From the NCBI RefSeq assembly GCF_030268005.1, contig NZ_BRZC01000004.1, positions 434,001 to 498,000 of the forward strand: a DNA stretch of 64,000 nt, written 5' to 3'. A program made the translations under genes and the position numbers. Positions 52,539-63,500 of this stretch are shown here, piece after piece (the stretch's first letter is position 1; each line of letters starts with the position of its first letter). Source of the DNA: Microbacterium arabinogalactanolyticum. Its GTDB lineage: Bacteria > Actinomycetota > Actinomycetes > Actinomycetales > Microbacteriaceae. The notes under the pieces are model-generated. The model was not told where the DNA came from. It saw only the letters and a program-made list of their open reading frames with translations, and made no database searches.

Positions 52539-52582
52539 CCGCAGATCTGCACATCTCCGGAGTTCTGCCGCGCCCTGGCCCG
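52539..52582. repeat. REP-like repeat, right copy
   Basis: CAGATCTGCACATCTCCGG and the following CTGCCGCGCCCTGGCCCG match 51176-51220 (second element of the left pair) with a few changes. It lies between gntR and the convergent aldo/keto reductase. Confidence 0.6.
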
Positions 52583-52590
52583 CTGACCTC

Positions 52591-54360
<1,770 letters not shown>

Positions 54361-54364
<4 letters not shown>

Positions 54365-55686
54365 GCTCGTTCGAACACTGGCTGCGCTCCTCGGCGCATC
54401 GCCTGCGCACCGTCGACCCCGATGAGCAGGACGACGACGACCTCGAGCCGCTCCTCGACATCATCGGCGATGCACGTGTCGTCGCGATCGGCGAGTCCAT
54501 GCACCGCATGCACGAGTTCCTGCAGGTGCGCCACCGCGTCTTCCGCTTCCTCGCGCGTCGTGCGGGCTTCACCGCGCTGGTCATGGAGAGCGGGATGCCC
54601 GAGGGCGCACTCGTAGACCGCTGGATCCGCACGGGCGAGGGGCGACTCCGCGACGTGCTGGCCGACGGCATCGGCTACCGCTTCGGCGCCTGCCAGGAGA
54701 TGCTCGACCAGGTCACCTGGATGCGCGAGCAGCATGTGCGCGGGACCGTCCCCGTGCGCTTCGCCGGCATGGACATCCCGGACTCCTCGGCGTCGGTCCT
54801 CCCCGCCGCCCAGGCCGCGATCGCCCTCCTGGACGACGCGGACCCGCACTACGCAGCGCACCTCCGCTCGACGCTGCTCCCCCTGTTCTCCTACCTCCCG
54901 GCGGACCGCACCGGCCTGGCTCAGGCCGCGCCGGCCATCCAGTCCTACCTCGCCCTGGATGCCGCCGTCCAGCACGAGATCACCGTCGCGCTGACCGACC
55001 TGGTCGCGAGGATGCGCGCCCGCCGGCCGGACATGATCGCGAGCCTCGGCGGAGCGAACGCGGCCGAGGAGCGGGTGCGGTTCGGCATCCGCGCCGCCGA
55101 GAGCGCCCAGGCGGGAGACGCGTTCCTTCACGCGATGGTGTCGGCGCCGTCACGCACCTGGCCCGCCGCCAACATACGGGACGTCTGGATGGCGGACTCC
55201 GTCGAGTGGGTCCTCGAACGCGAACCGCGCGTGCTGGTCGCCGCGGCGAACGGTCACGTGCAGCGCACGCCGTTCAGCGCTCCCCCGTTCGTCCCCGAGC
55301 CGATGACGACGCTCGGTGGCCATCTCGCGGATCATCTGGGCACCGACTACGTGGCCATTGGCACCGCCTTCGGCCACGGCGACGCGTGGTTGCACCGACC
55401 TCGTCCCGACGACGTCCCGGGCCACTCGCATCCGTTCGTCCAGCCGCTCGGAGCACCCGACCCGGCGAGCGCGGATGCTGCGTTCTCCGCCGCAGGCATC
55501 GGCGACCTTCTCATCGACCTCCGCACGGCTCCGCCGGAGGCCGCGTCCGCCCTGGATCGCACCGTGGGTCTGCGCAACGGCGACGTGCTGCAGCCCTTGC
55601 CGATACGCGAGGCCTTCGACGCGATCGCGTACATCGACGAGGTCACGCCGTGGCACACCTGGATCGACGAGAACGGGCTCGCCTGA
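54361..55686 (+). CDS. Erythromycin-esterase-like family protein
   Basis: A 441-residue protein of the EreA/B-like family (PF05139), which includes macrolide esterases and many proteins of unknown activity. AIGESMHRMHEF near residue 42 carries the catalytic-type histidines, and NGHVQRTPF near residue 300 the second conserved histidine. DAWLHRP lies near the C-terminal part. Resistance cannot be assumed, since most members are of unknown substrate. It is coupled to the deaminase-ASCH gene through an ATGA overlap. Confidence 0.82.
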
Positions 55687-55698
55687 GGCCTCAGCGGC

Positions 55699-56553
55699 TC
55701 AGGCCGGGACCGCCGTCGTCGTCATCACCAGCAGCTGCGGGTCGCTGAGATCGAGGGCGACGCTCATGGACGCGAACTCCGCCAGCGAGTGCACATGCGT
55801 GCCGCCGCAGAGGAAGCCGACCTCGCCCTCGGGGAGCACGCAGCGCCAGGTGCGCCGGTCCGAGATGCCCGGGCCCTCCACATCGATACGGCTCTCGCCA
55901 CCCGACGCGATCCAGCCGGCCAGCAGCTCGTTGATCCGGTGCTCGCGCTGGGCGAGCGAGGCCGCGAAGCCCTCGGAGTCGAACCCGGCCTTGCGCAGAC
56001 TTTTGCCGAGCCGGTACTCGTCGACGCTGCCGTCCGGGTGGATGAAGCTGGTCTGGTTCGCCCGCCCCTCGAAGTCGGGATGCCCGAGCGGGTCGACGCC
56101 GATCTCCTTGCGCCAGAGGTCGGTGAGCGCGGCATCCAGCGCCAGCGAAGCGAGATGGCACGCGGTGTGACCGCGGCTCAGCCCGGCCCGGCGTGCGGCA
56201 TCCACTTCCAGACGCGCGGATGCCCCTGCGACGACGGATGCCGGGATCTCTCCGTCCACGCGATGACCGACGAGCCACGTCCATCCGTCGGCGCCTCGCT
56301 TGACCGGGATGTCGGTGCCGACCGCCAGCTCGCCCTCATCGCTGACTGCCGCCATCACCGCCTCGGAGACGTCGAGCACCACGTCGGAGACGGTGATCGT
56401 CCCGCTGTCGCCCGGCTGATCGGGCCAGGTGTGATCGACCGGGTGGAACGGCGTCGCGTCGACCACGACCACCGCCCGCTCGCGATCGACGATCAGCACA
56501 TCGCCCTCACCGGTCAGAGAGCCGTCGGGAAACGTCACGCGCGTGGACTGCAT
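55699..56553 (-). CDS. AlaX-like alanyl-tRNA editing protein
   Basis: A 284-residue protein related to the editing domain of alanyl-tRNA synthetase. The zinc ligands are in GHTACHLASLAL (H-x3-H) and CGGTHVHS (C-x3-H). It should deacylate mischarged tRNA(Ala) (Ser or Gly). The N-terminal about 120 residues form the synthetase-like beta-barrel. TAGCGT lies 6 nt before the ATG, suggesting a leaderless mRNA. It is convergent with the erythromycin-esterase-like gene. Confidence 0.85.
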   Translation of the reverse strand: MQSTRVTFPDGSLTGEGDVLIVDRERAVVVVDATPFHPVDHTWPDQPGDSGTITVSDVVLDVSEAVMAAVSDEGELAVGTDIPVKRGADGWTWLVGHRVDGEIPASVVAGASARLEVDAARRAGLSRGHTACHLASLALDAALTDLWRKEIGVDPLGHPDFEGRANQTSFIHPDGSVDEYRLGKSLRKAGFDSEGFAASLAQREHRINELLAGWIASGGESRIDVEGPGISDRRTWRCVLPEGEVGFLCGGTHVHSLAEFASMSVALDLSDPQLLVMTTTAVPA

Positions 56554-56621
56554 GCTCCCACGCTACGCGACCTCAGCCCCGACGCACGACGCCACGGGGA
56601 CCCACGGAACCCGCGGAGGCC

Positions 56622-56954
56622 TCAGTGGTTCGGCGGGATCGTGAAGCTCGCGAGCCTGTCGCCGCGCACGACGAACACGCCCGTCGACTCACCGTTGAAG
56701 ACGTTGCTGCGCCAGCCGAAGCGGATGCTGGTCGTGTCGCCGGCCGTCTCGGCCGAGAGCACCGTCATCCGGGCGCCCGCGCCGATCGCATCGCTCTCCG
56801 CCCAGGAGCGGATCCCCTCCGGTCCGGACTTCACGGTTCCCCAGTCGTCGACGAAGCCGTCGGGCGCGAAGGCCGCGACGAACGCCTCGGTGTCGGCGGC
56901 GTTGATCGCATCGACCATGGCCTGGGCGGGCGCGGGCAGCTCTGCAGCGGGCAT
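56622..56954 (-). CDS. NTF2-like (SnoaL) family protein
   Basis: A 110-residue protein with the cone-shaped NTF2 fold pattern: AMVDAINAADTEAFVAAFAPDGFVDDWG at the start is typical of SnoaL-like small enzymes or ligand-binding proteins. No catalytic residues can be assigned. The ATG at 56954 follows GAGGAG. Function unknown. Confidence 0.8.
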   Translation of the reverse strand: MPAAELPAPAQAMVDAINAADTEAFVAAFAPDGFVDDWGTVKSGPEGIRSWAESDAIGAGARMTVLSAETAGDTTSIRFGWRSNVFNGESTGVFVVRGDRLASFTIPPNH

Positions 56955-57052
56955 CGGCGTCTCCTCAGTTCGAGCCGGGTCGAACCCGGCATCCGGACGC
57001 CGAGCGTAACTCGCGCCTGCCTCCGATACCAGCCCCTGACCCCTGGGATCCG

Positions 57053-58204
57053 TCAGGCGGTGATGACCTGGGCGGTGCCGACCGCGGCATCCGGACCCAT
57101 TTCGGCGGCGATGCGGTTCGCCTCCTCAATCAGGGTCGCGACGATCTCCGACTCGGGGACGGTCTTGATGACCTCGCCCTTGACGAAGATCTGGCCCTTG
57201 CCGTTGCCGGAGGCGACACCGAGGTCGGCCTCACGGGCCTCACCCGGTCCGTTCACGACGCAGCCCATGACGGCGACGCGCAGCGGCACGGTCATGTCCT
57301 TCAGACCCTCGGTGACGTTCTCGGCGAGTGTGTACACGTCCACCTGCGCACGGCCGCAGGACGGGCAGGAGACGATCTCGAGCTTGCGCTCGCGCAGGTT
57401 CAGCGACTGCAGGATCTGGTGGCCGACCTTGACCTCCTCGGCGGGCGGTGCGGACAGCGAGACGCGGATGGTGTCGCCGATCCCTTCGCCGAGCAGGATG
57501 CCGAACGCCGTGGCGCTCTTGATCGTGCCCTGGAACGCCGGACCCGCCTCGGTCACGCCGAGGTGCAGCGGCCAGTCGCCTCGCTCCGCGAGCTGGCGGT
57601 ACGCCTTGACCATCACGACGGGGTCGTTGTGCTTCACGGAGATCTTGAAGTCGTGGAAGTCGTGCTCCTCGAACAGCGACGCCTCCCAGACGGCGCTCTC
57701 CACGAGCGCCTCCGGTGTGGCCTTGCCGTACTTCTCCAGCAGCCGGCGATCCAGCGACCCGGCGTTGACGCCGATGCGCAGCGACACGCCCGCGGCCTGA
57801 GCGGCCTTCGCGATCGCGCCGACCTGGTCGTCGAACTTGCGGATGTTGCCGGGGTTGACCCGCACGCCCGCGCATCCGGCGTCGATCGCCTGGAACACGT
57901 ACTTGGGCTGGAAGTGGATGTCGGCGATCACCGGGATCTGACTCTTCGCCGCGATGATGTGCAGCACATCCGCGTCGTCCTGGGAGGGCACCGCGACACG
58001 CACGATCTCGCAGCCGGAGGCCGTGAGCTCGGCGATCTGCTGAAGAGTGCCGTTGATGTCGGTGGTCTTCGTGGTGGTCATCGACTGCACGCTCACGGGG
58101 GCGTCGCCGCCGACGAGCACCTTGCCGACCCGGATCTGACGGGACTTGCGGCGGGGCGCGAGGACTTCGGGGATGCGCGGCATCCCAAGGTTCACTGCTG
58201 GCAC
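57053..58204 (-). CDS. ispG: 4-hydroxy-3-methylbut-2-enyl diphosphate synthase
   Basis: A 383-residue iron-sulfur enzyme of the MEP isoprenoid pathway (GcpE). It has the TIM-barrel start [13 protein letters not shown], and the cluster ligands Cys280, Cys283 and Cys315 with Glu322 ([23 protein letters not shown]). It needs a reductant such as flavodoxin or ferredoxin. The start is the GTG at 58204, which has TAGCCT exactly 6 nt upstream. In many actinobacteria it lies beside dxr and the site-2 protease; the protease is here about 4 kb away. Confidence 0.97.
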   Translation of the reverse strand: MPAVNLGMPRIPEVLAPRRKSRQIRVGKVLVGGDAPVSVQSMTTTKTTDINGTLQQIAELTASGCEIVRVAVPSQDDADVLHIIAAKSQIPVIADIHFQPKYVFQAIDAGCAGVRVNPGNIRKFDDQVGAIAKAAQAAGVSLRIGVNAGSLDRRLLEKYGKATPEALVESAVWEASLFEEHDFHDFKISVKHNDPVVMVKAYRQLAERGDWPLHLGVTEAGPAFQGTIKSATAFGILLGEGIGDTIRVSLSAPPAEEVKVGHQILQSLNLRERKLEIVSCPSCGRAQVDVYTLAENVTEGLKDMTVPLRVAVMGCVVNGPGEAREADLGVASGNGKGQIFVKGEVIKTVPESEIVATLIEEANRIAAEMGPDAAVGTAQVITA

Positions 58205-58260
58205 TCCTCAAGGCTACCGTCGCTGAGTGCATGCGGGCTGGATGCTCGTAGGCTGAGCCC

Positions 58261-58887
58261 ATGTCGACGATCCTGCTGACCGGCTTCGCGCCCTTCGACG
58301 GTGCGGAGCGCAATCCCTCGGGAGACGCCGTCGCGGCCGTCGCCGCCGGTTACGACGGACCCCACCGCCTGATCGCGGCCACCCTGCCGGTCTCGTTCGC
58401 GGGCGCGGCAGCCCACCTGCACGCCCTGATCGCCGAGCACGATCCGGATGCGGTGATCGCCACGGGCCTGGCGGGCGGCAGCGATCGGGTGGCGGTGGAG
58501 CGCATCGGCGTGAACCTCATGGACGCGCGCATCCCCGACAACGACGGTGCTCAGCCGATCGACGTGCCCAGCGAGCCGGGCGGACCCGCCGCGCGCTTCG
58601 CCACACTGCCGGTGAAGCGCATCGTCAGCGTGCTCGAGGAGGAGGGCATCCCAGCGCGCGCATCGCTGTCGGCGGGCTCGTACGTGTGCAATCACGTGCT
58701 CTACACGGCGCTCGGAGCATCCCGCCCCGATGTGCCGACAGGATTCGTGCACGTGCCGTGGTCGACCGCGACGGCTCCCGCCGATGCGCCCAGCATGTCC
58801 GAGCAGGACCTGGCCCAGGCGGTGCGCCTGGTCGTCGACCATGCCTTCGACCCCGACGACTCGATCCCCGGCGGCAGCATCTGGTGA
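58261..58887 (+). CDS. pcp: Pyroglutamyl-peptidase I
   Basis: A 208-residue cysteine peptidase that removes N-terminal pyroglutamate. The triad is Glu80 (ERIGVNLMDARIPDN), Cys143 (SAGSYVCNHVLY) and His164 (FVHVP). TGFAPFDG near residue 7 is the usual start. TAGGCT lies exactly 6 nt before the ATG. It ends 46 nt before the trp leader peptide and is not part of that unit. Confidence 0.95.
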   Translation: MSTILLTGFAPFDGAERNPSGDAVAAVAAGYDGPHRLIAATLPVSFAGAAAHLHALIAEHDPDAVIATGLAGGSDRVAVERIGVNLMDARIPDNDGAQPIDVPSEPGGPAARFATLPVKRIVSVLEEEGIPARASLSAGSYVCNHVLYTALGASRPDVPTGFVHVPWSTATAPADAPSMSEQDLAQAVRLVVDHAFDPDDSIPGGSIW

Positions 58888-58933
58888 CGTCACGCCGCAC
58901 CGGCGGCCGTGTCTGATGTGATACTTTCGCGGT

Positions 58934-58969
58934 ATGTCCGCGACCCGCACCTGGTGGCCCGCCTTCTAG
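58934..58969 (+). CDS. trpL: trp operon leader peptide
   Basis: An 11-residue ORF, MSATRTWWPAF, with two adjacent Trp codons at 58952-58957. TACTTT lies 6 nt before the ATG, so the leader mRNA probably starts on its own start codon. It is followed by overlapping hairpins and a U6 terminator (58958-59022), the layout of ribosome-controlled attenuation ahead of the anthranilate synthase gene. Confidence 0.92.
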   Translation: MSATRTWWPAF

Positions 58970-59022
58970 GCGGTGTTTCGCGAACCACGAGAACACGACC
59001 GCCTTCCGGGGCGGTCTTTTTT
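58958..59022 (+). promoter_or_regulatory. trp attenuator (pause, antiterminator and terminator hairpins)
   Basis: Terminator: 58997-59003 (GACCGCC) pairs with 59010-59016 (GGCGGTC), followed by six T at 59017-59022. Antiterminator: 58968-58974 (AGGCGGT) pairs perfectly with 58998-59004 (ACCGCCT), the same bases as the terminator's left arm. A pause hairpin joins 58959-58964 with 58968-58973. Ribosome stalling at the two Trp codons would therefore allow readthrough when tryptophan is low. Confidence 0.92.
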
Positions 59023-59060
59023 CGTTCTCCGCACCGGATTCCCAGAACCTGGAGACCCCG

Positions 59061-60938
59061 ATGACCGACCTGAACCGCCGCATCCGTGCTCTCGCCGCCG
59101 ACCCCGAGACCTCCTTCGTGCTGATCGCCCGTGACGGCGTCGTCGAGCTGCTCACCGGCGAGATCGTCGACGTGGAGACGCTCTCCGACATCCCCCTGGA
59201 GGGCGCGGACGGTCCCCGCGAGGTCTTCGCGATGGTGCCCTACCGGCAGGTGCGCGAGCGCGGGTTCGAGGCGCAGGACGACGGCACCCCCCTGCGGTGC
59301 CTGCTGGTCGCCGAGCGCGAGGGGCTGGATGCCGAGGAGCTGCGCGCCGCGCTGCCCGACGCGCCGATCGACCTGCGCGGCGGCGGCTTCGACATCTCCG
59401 ACGAGGAGTACGCGGGCATCGTCGAGCAGGTCATCGCCGAGGAGATCGGCCGAGGCGAGGGCGCGAACTTCGTCATCCGCAGGGACTATCGCGCCGGATA
59501 CGAGTGCGACGACCGCATCGCCGCGCTCACCTGGTTCCGCGCGCTGCTCGAGCACGAGCGGGGCGCGTACTGGACCTTCGCCGTCATCACCCCAGGACAG
59601 ATCGCGGTGGGTGCGAGCCCTGAGGCGCACGTCGTCGCGCGCGACGGCATCGTGACCATGAACCCGATCTCGGGGACGTTCCGGCACCCCGCAGGCGGCG
59701 CGACCCGCGAGTCGCTGACCGAGTTCCTCTCCTCGACCAAGGAGACCGAGGAGCTCTTCATGGTCGTCGACGAGGAACTCAAGATGATGAGCCAGGTCTG
59801 CTCCGACGGCGGCCGCATCACCGGCCCGCATCTGAAGGAGATGTCGCGGCTCACTCACACCGAGTACATGCTGCGCGGACGCAGCCGCCTGGACCCGCGC
59901 GACATCCTTCGCGAGACGATGTTCGCCCCGACGGTGACCGGCTCCCCCATGCAGAACGCCTGCGCGGTCATTCGCCGGCACGAGCGCGCACCACGGGGCT
60001 ACTACTCCGGCGTCGCCGCGCTGTTCACCCCGAACGCCGACGGCGGCCACGACCTGGACGCGCCGATCCTGATCCGCACCGCCTACCTCGACCGAGGACA
60101 CCTCCGCGTCCCCGTCGGCGCGACCCTCGTGCGCCACTCCGACCCGCTGGGCGAGGTGGGCGAGACGCACGGCAAGGCTGCCGGCGTGCTGGGAGCGATC
60201 GGCGCCATCGAGCGCGATCATGTCGCGGAGACGCGTGACGACGACGCGCCGGCGCCCGCTCGGCTGGCGGACGATCCCGAGATCGCGGCGCTCCTGGCAT
60301 CCCGCAACACGCGCCTGGCCGACTTCTGGATGCAGCCGCAGGACGCAGCCGCCACGGGCCGATTCGGCGGTCGCAGCGCTCTGGTGGTGGATGCCGAGGA
60401 CCGTTTCACGACGATGCTCGCGCACCAGCTGCGCCATCTCGGCCTGGACGTGACCATCGCGCCGTGGTCCGAGGTGACCGACGAGGCGGTCGACGCCGCC
60501 GACCTGGTGGTGTCCGGCCCCGGCCCCGGCGACCCGCGCGACCCGTCGTCGCCGCGCATCGCCCGCATGCAGCAGGTCGTCGCCCGGCGCCGTGCGACCG
60601 GCTCTCCCCTGCTGGCCGTGTGCCTGAGCCACCAGATCCTGGCTGACAGCCTGGGCATCGACCTGGTGCCGCTGGACTCTCCGTACCAGGGAGTGCAGAA
60701 GACCGTGCCGGTGTTCGGGCAGGATGCGTCGGTGGGCTTCTACAACACCTTCACCGCTCGTGTCTCCCCCGGCACCACCCGGGTCCGTGACGCGGAGGTC
60801 GCCGCGGATGCGGAGAGCGGTGACGTCTACGCGCTGCGCGGCGAGCGCTTCGCCTCGATCCAGGGGCATCTGGAGTCGATCCTGTCCCGCGACGGGATCG
60901 CGACGCTGGAGCGGCTGACGGCGCACGCCTTCGTCTGA
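59061..60938 (+). CDS. Fused anthranilate synthase (component I + glutamine amidotransferase, PhzE-like)
   Basis: A 625-residue enzyme joining the chorismate-binding anthranilate synthase part (about 1-420) and a class I glutamine amidotransferase (about 425-625). NPISGTFRHP, FMVVDEELKMMSQ and TVTGSPMQNACAVIRRHE are the synthase motifs; the last is like PhzE-type enzymes. The amidotransferase has GPGPGDP, Cys521 (AVCLSHQ) and His603 with Glu605 in QGHLES, where most TrpG enzymes have QFHPES. It makes anthranilate for tryptophan. The attenuator upstream argues for tryptophan rather than phenazine synthesis. The ATG follows GGAG. Confidence 0.9.
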   Translation: MTDLNRRIRALAADPETSFVLIARDGVVELLTGEIVDVETLSDIPLEGADGPREVFAMVPYRQVRERGFEAQDDGTPLRCLLVAEREGLDAEELRAALPDAPIDLRGGGFDISDEEYAGIVEQVIAEEIGRGEGANFVIRRDYRAGYECDDRIAALTWFRALLEHERGAYWTFAVITPGQIAVGASPEAHVVARDGIVTMNPISGTFRHPAGGATRESLTEFLSSTKETEELFMVVDEELKMMSQVCSDGGRITGPHLKEMSRLTHTEYMLRGRSRLDPRDILRETMFAPTVTGSPMQNACAVIRRHERAPRGYYSGVAALFTPNADGGHDLDAPILIRTAYLDRGHLRVPVGATLVRHSDPLGEVGETHGKAAGVLGAIGAIERDHVAETRDDDAPAPARLADDPEIAALLASRNTRLADFWMQPQDAAATGRFGGRSALVVDAEDRFTTMLAHQLRHLGLDVTIAPWSEVTDEAVDAADLVVSGPGPGDPRDPSSPRIARMQQVVARRRATGSPLLAVCLSHQILADSLGIDLVPLDSPYQGVQKTVPVFGQDASVGFYNTFTARVSPGTTRVRDAEVAADAESGDVYALRGERFASIQGHLESILSRDGIATLERLTAHAFV

Positions 60939-60961
60939 GACGCCAGGCTCAGACGCCTCGA

Positions 60962-62083
60962 TCAGTCCGCCAGCGACGGCCATTCGTCGGCGGCGAAGCG
61001 GTCGTCGTCGACCAGCCCATCGATGCTGATCGCGGATGCTGCGCCGTCATGGGCCTCATCCCACCAGAATCCGGTGTAGAGGCTTACCTCCACCGCACCG
61101 TCATCGGTGTGCTGAGAGATCGACAGCACCTCGCCGTGCGGTCCCTCTCCGCGCAGCCTGACGATGCCGACGGCACCCGCATCACGCGACACCCGCCAGC
61201 CGAGGTCGCGCAGCGCGGGCATCGACTCCTCGAGATCGAAGTCCCCCGTCGGCTCGGCGCGAAAGCCCAATTGGAACCGGTAGCAGTCCCAGAGCGTGTC
61301 GGTGCACCCGTGGAGGTCGTCGATCTCCTTCGCGTCCACCCGCCAGCCGTCCTTCGCGATCAGCGCGCGCACCTCTGCGAGCATCCGCTGCGACGCCTCA
61401 TACCGCTGCTCGAGCCGCGCGGTCTGCTCCTCGAGCGGGAGAGCGGTCGCGTGCGCATGCGTCTCACCCGCGGCATCCGCCTGCTGCTGCGACAGCGCGC
61501 ACCCACCGACCACGAGTCCCGCGATCAGCAACGGTGCCGCGAAGGCCGCGACCCAGGCGATGACCGTCCAGCGACGGGACTGCCGCAGCCGGCCGCGCGC
61601 GAGCGCGAGCACCACGATCGCGACCCACGAGACGAGGACCACGACCAGCCCACCGATGAACAGCGTGTCGGAGTAGCCGCTGCTCAGCTGCCCGCCGGCC
61701 AGCCCCTGCATCATCGACGGCGTCGGGGCGGCGTCGGTGGCACCCCGCATCGACATGGACGCGACGATCCAGCTCCACCAGTGCACGAACAGCACCCAGG
61801 TGATCGGCGCCGGAACCGCGGTGGAGCCGGCACGCCGCAACACGAACCGTGGCAGCGAGCCCAGAAGGCCCGCCGCAGGCACGAGGATCGGTGAGATCAG
61901 GAGCAGGAACAGCGTCTCCCAACCGCCTCCGCCGAAGAAGCCGTGGCCGACGAAGAGCACCGGCAGCAGCCAGGACATCCACGGCCACACGCGCCAGGTG
62001 AACACGTGGATTCCCGATTCCTGGCGCTGCCCCTCAGCCGCCCCCTGCTGCCTGAGCAGGAAGAAGTCGCCCGCCTCCGTCAT
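60962..62083 (-). CDS. Membrane protein of unknown function with an extracytoplasmic C-terminal domain
   Basis: A 373-residue protein with about five helices in the first 200 residues (MSWLLPVLFVGHGFFG and LFLLLISPILVPAAGLLG are the first two) and a soluble C-terminal part of about 170 residues with a helical EEQTARLEQRYEASQRMLAE stretch and HGCTDTLWDCYRFQLGF, whose two Cys may form a disulfide. I do not recognise the family. The ATG at 62083 has GAGGGGGA upstream. It is followed closely by the convergent anthranilate synthase gene. Confidence 0.75.
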   Translation of the reverse strand: MTEAGDFFLLRQQGAAEGQRQESGIHVFTWRVWPWMSWLLPVLFVGHGFFGGGGWETLFLLLISPILVPAAGLLGSLPRFVLRRAGSTAVPAPITWVLFVHWWSWIVASMSMRGATDAAPTPSMMQGLAGGQLSSGYSDTLFIGGLVVVLVSWVAIVVLALARGRLRQSRRWTVIAWVAAFAAPLLIAGLVVGGCALSQQQADAAGETHAHATALPLEEQTARLEQRYEASQRMLAEVRALIAKDGWRVDAKEIDDLHGCTDTLWDCYRFQLGFRAEPTGDFDLEESMPALRDLGWRVSRDAGAVGIVRLRGEGPHGEVLSISQHTDDGAVEVSLYTGFWWDEAHDGAASAISIDGLVDDDRFAADEWPSLAD

Positions 62084-62110
62084 GAGTCCCCCTCACGGAG
62101 ACCCTATCGG

Positions 62111-63430
62111 TCAGCCCCCGAGCAGGTTCATCGGCCTGATGATGTCGGCGATGATCAGCAGCGCCCCCATCGCGATCAGCAGCACGGCGACCACGACCGT
62201 GACGGGCACCAGGCGCGTCGCATCCACGGGCGCGGGTTCGGGGCGTCCGGTGACCTTCGCCCACAGGCGCTTGATCCCCTCCCACAGCGCGACCACGATG
62301 TGCCCGCCGTCCAGCGGCAGCAGCGGGATGAGGTTGAACACGAAGAGCGCGACGTTCAGCGCCGCGAGCAGGTTCAGCAGCACCGCGAGGCGGTCGAGCA
62401 CCGGAGCGTTCGTCGCCGCCACCTCACCGGCGATGCGCCCGACGCCGACGACGCTGAGAGGGCCGTTCGGGTCGCGCTGCGATCCGGTGATCAGCGACTC
62501 GCCGACGTTCCAGAGCTTCTGCGGCAGCTGGATGATCAGGTTCGTCACTCCGCCGACCTGCTGCCAGGTCATCTGGGCGCCGGTCCAGATCGGCTGGTGC
62601 GCGTACTCCAGCTGCGCCGTGATGCCCGCGTAGCCCACGCTGTGGGTGACGGGCTTGCCGCCCTTGTCGGTGACGGGCCGGCCCTGGGCATCCGTCTGCT
62701 GACGCTGAGCTGCGACCGGGGTCAGCTGCAGTGTGACGTCCTCGCCATTCCGCTCGACCACCACGTCGAGGGTGCGTCCGGGAGAATCCTGGATGATCTG
62801 CGACGCGGCCGCGAAGGTGGCGACGGGTTCGCCGTCCATGCTGACCAGACGGTCACCGGGCTCGAACCCGGCCTCCGCGGCGGGCGCGGCGGGGTCGTCC
62901 GCGGCACAGGTCTGCTGCTTCGCCGCCGTCGCGGGGATCATGCACTCGCTGACCGCGGCGACCGTCGTGCTGGCCTGCTGGATGCCGATGCCGGATGCCA
63001 TGAGCGTGAAGAGCAGCACCGCCAGGACCAGGTTCATGACGGGCCCGCCGAGCATGACGATCACGCGCTTCCACACCGGCAGGCGGTAGAAGACGCGCTC
63101 CTCCTCGCCCTCGGCGATCGTCTCGTCGTTGGCCGTGCGGGCGTCCTGAACCAGGGCGGCGAACACGCCCTTCGCCGGTCCGGTCTTCGTCGAGGGCGGG
63201 TACATGCCGGACATCGAGATGAATCCGCCGACGGGGAGCGCTTTGAAACCGTATTCGGTCTCACCGATCCGCTTGGACCACAGCCGCGGCCCGAAGCCGA
63301 TCATGTACTGGCCCACGCGCACGCCGAACAGCTTCGCGGGCACCAGATGGCCCACCTCGTGCAGCCCGATCGACACGCCGAGACCGACGAGCATGAACAG
63401 GATGCCGCCCAGATACAGCAGGATCTCCAC
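62111..63430 (-). CDS. Site-2 intramembrane metalloprotease (RseP/Rip1 family)
   Basis: A 439-residue membrane protease. The zinc motif HEVGH lies at 24-28 in the first helix, NLIPLLPLDGGH supplies the third metal ligand near residue 375, and a PDZ domain (about 185-270, FEPGDRLVSMDGEPV) lies between. Four or five helices are visible. Such proteases cut anti-sigma factors and other small membrane proteins. The GTG at 63430 has TAGCGT 6 nt upstream. The anti-sigma partner is not in the window. Confidence 0.93.
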   Translation of the reverse strand: MEILLYLGGILFMLVGLGVSIGLHEVGHLVPAKLFGVRVGQYMIGFGPRLWSKRIGETEYGFKALPVGGFISMSGMYPPSTKTGPAKGVFAALVQDARTANDETIAEGEEERVFYRLPVWKRVIVMLGGPVMNLVLAVLLFTLMASGIGIQQASTTVAAVSECMIPATAAKQQTCAADDPAAPAAEAGFEPGDRLVSMDGEPVATFAAASQIIQDSPGRTLDVVVERNGEDVTLQLTPVAAQRQQTDAQGRPVTDKGGKPVTHSVGYAGITAQLEYAHQPIWTGAQMTWQQVGGVTNLIIQLPQKLWNVGESLITGSQRDPNGPLSVVGVGRIAGEVAATNAPVLDRLAVLLNLLAALNVALFVFNLIPLLPLDGGHIVVALWEGIKRLWAKVTGRPEPAPVDATRLVPVTVVVAVLLIAMGALLIIADIIRPMNLLGG

Positions 63431-63500
63431 CCGACCACGCTAGTGCCCCGCACCGAGGAATCCGCTGTGCCGTCGCTATGCATCCGGCTAGGCTGAAGAC

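Noticed and set aside
59061..60938. Phenazine biosynthesis gene phzE
   Set aside because: No other phz genes are nearby, and the trp leader peptide and attenuator indicate tryptophan control.
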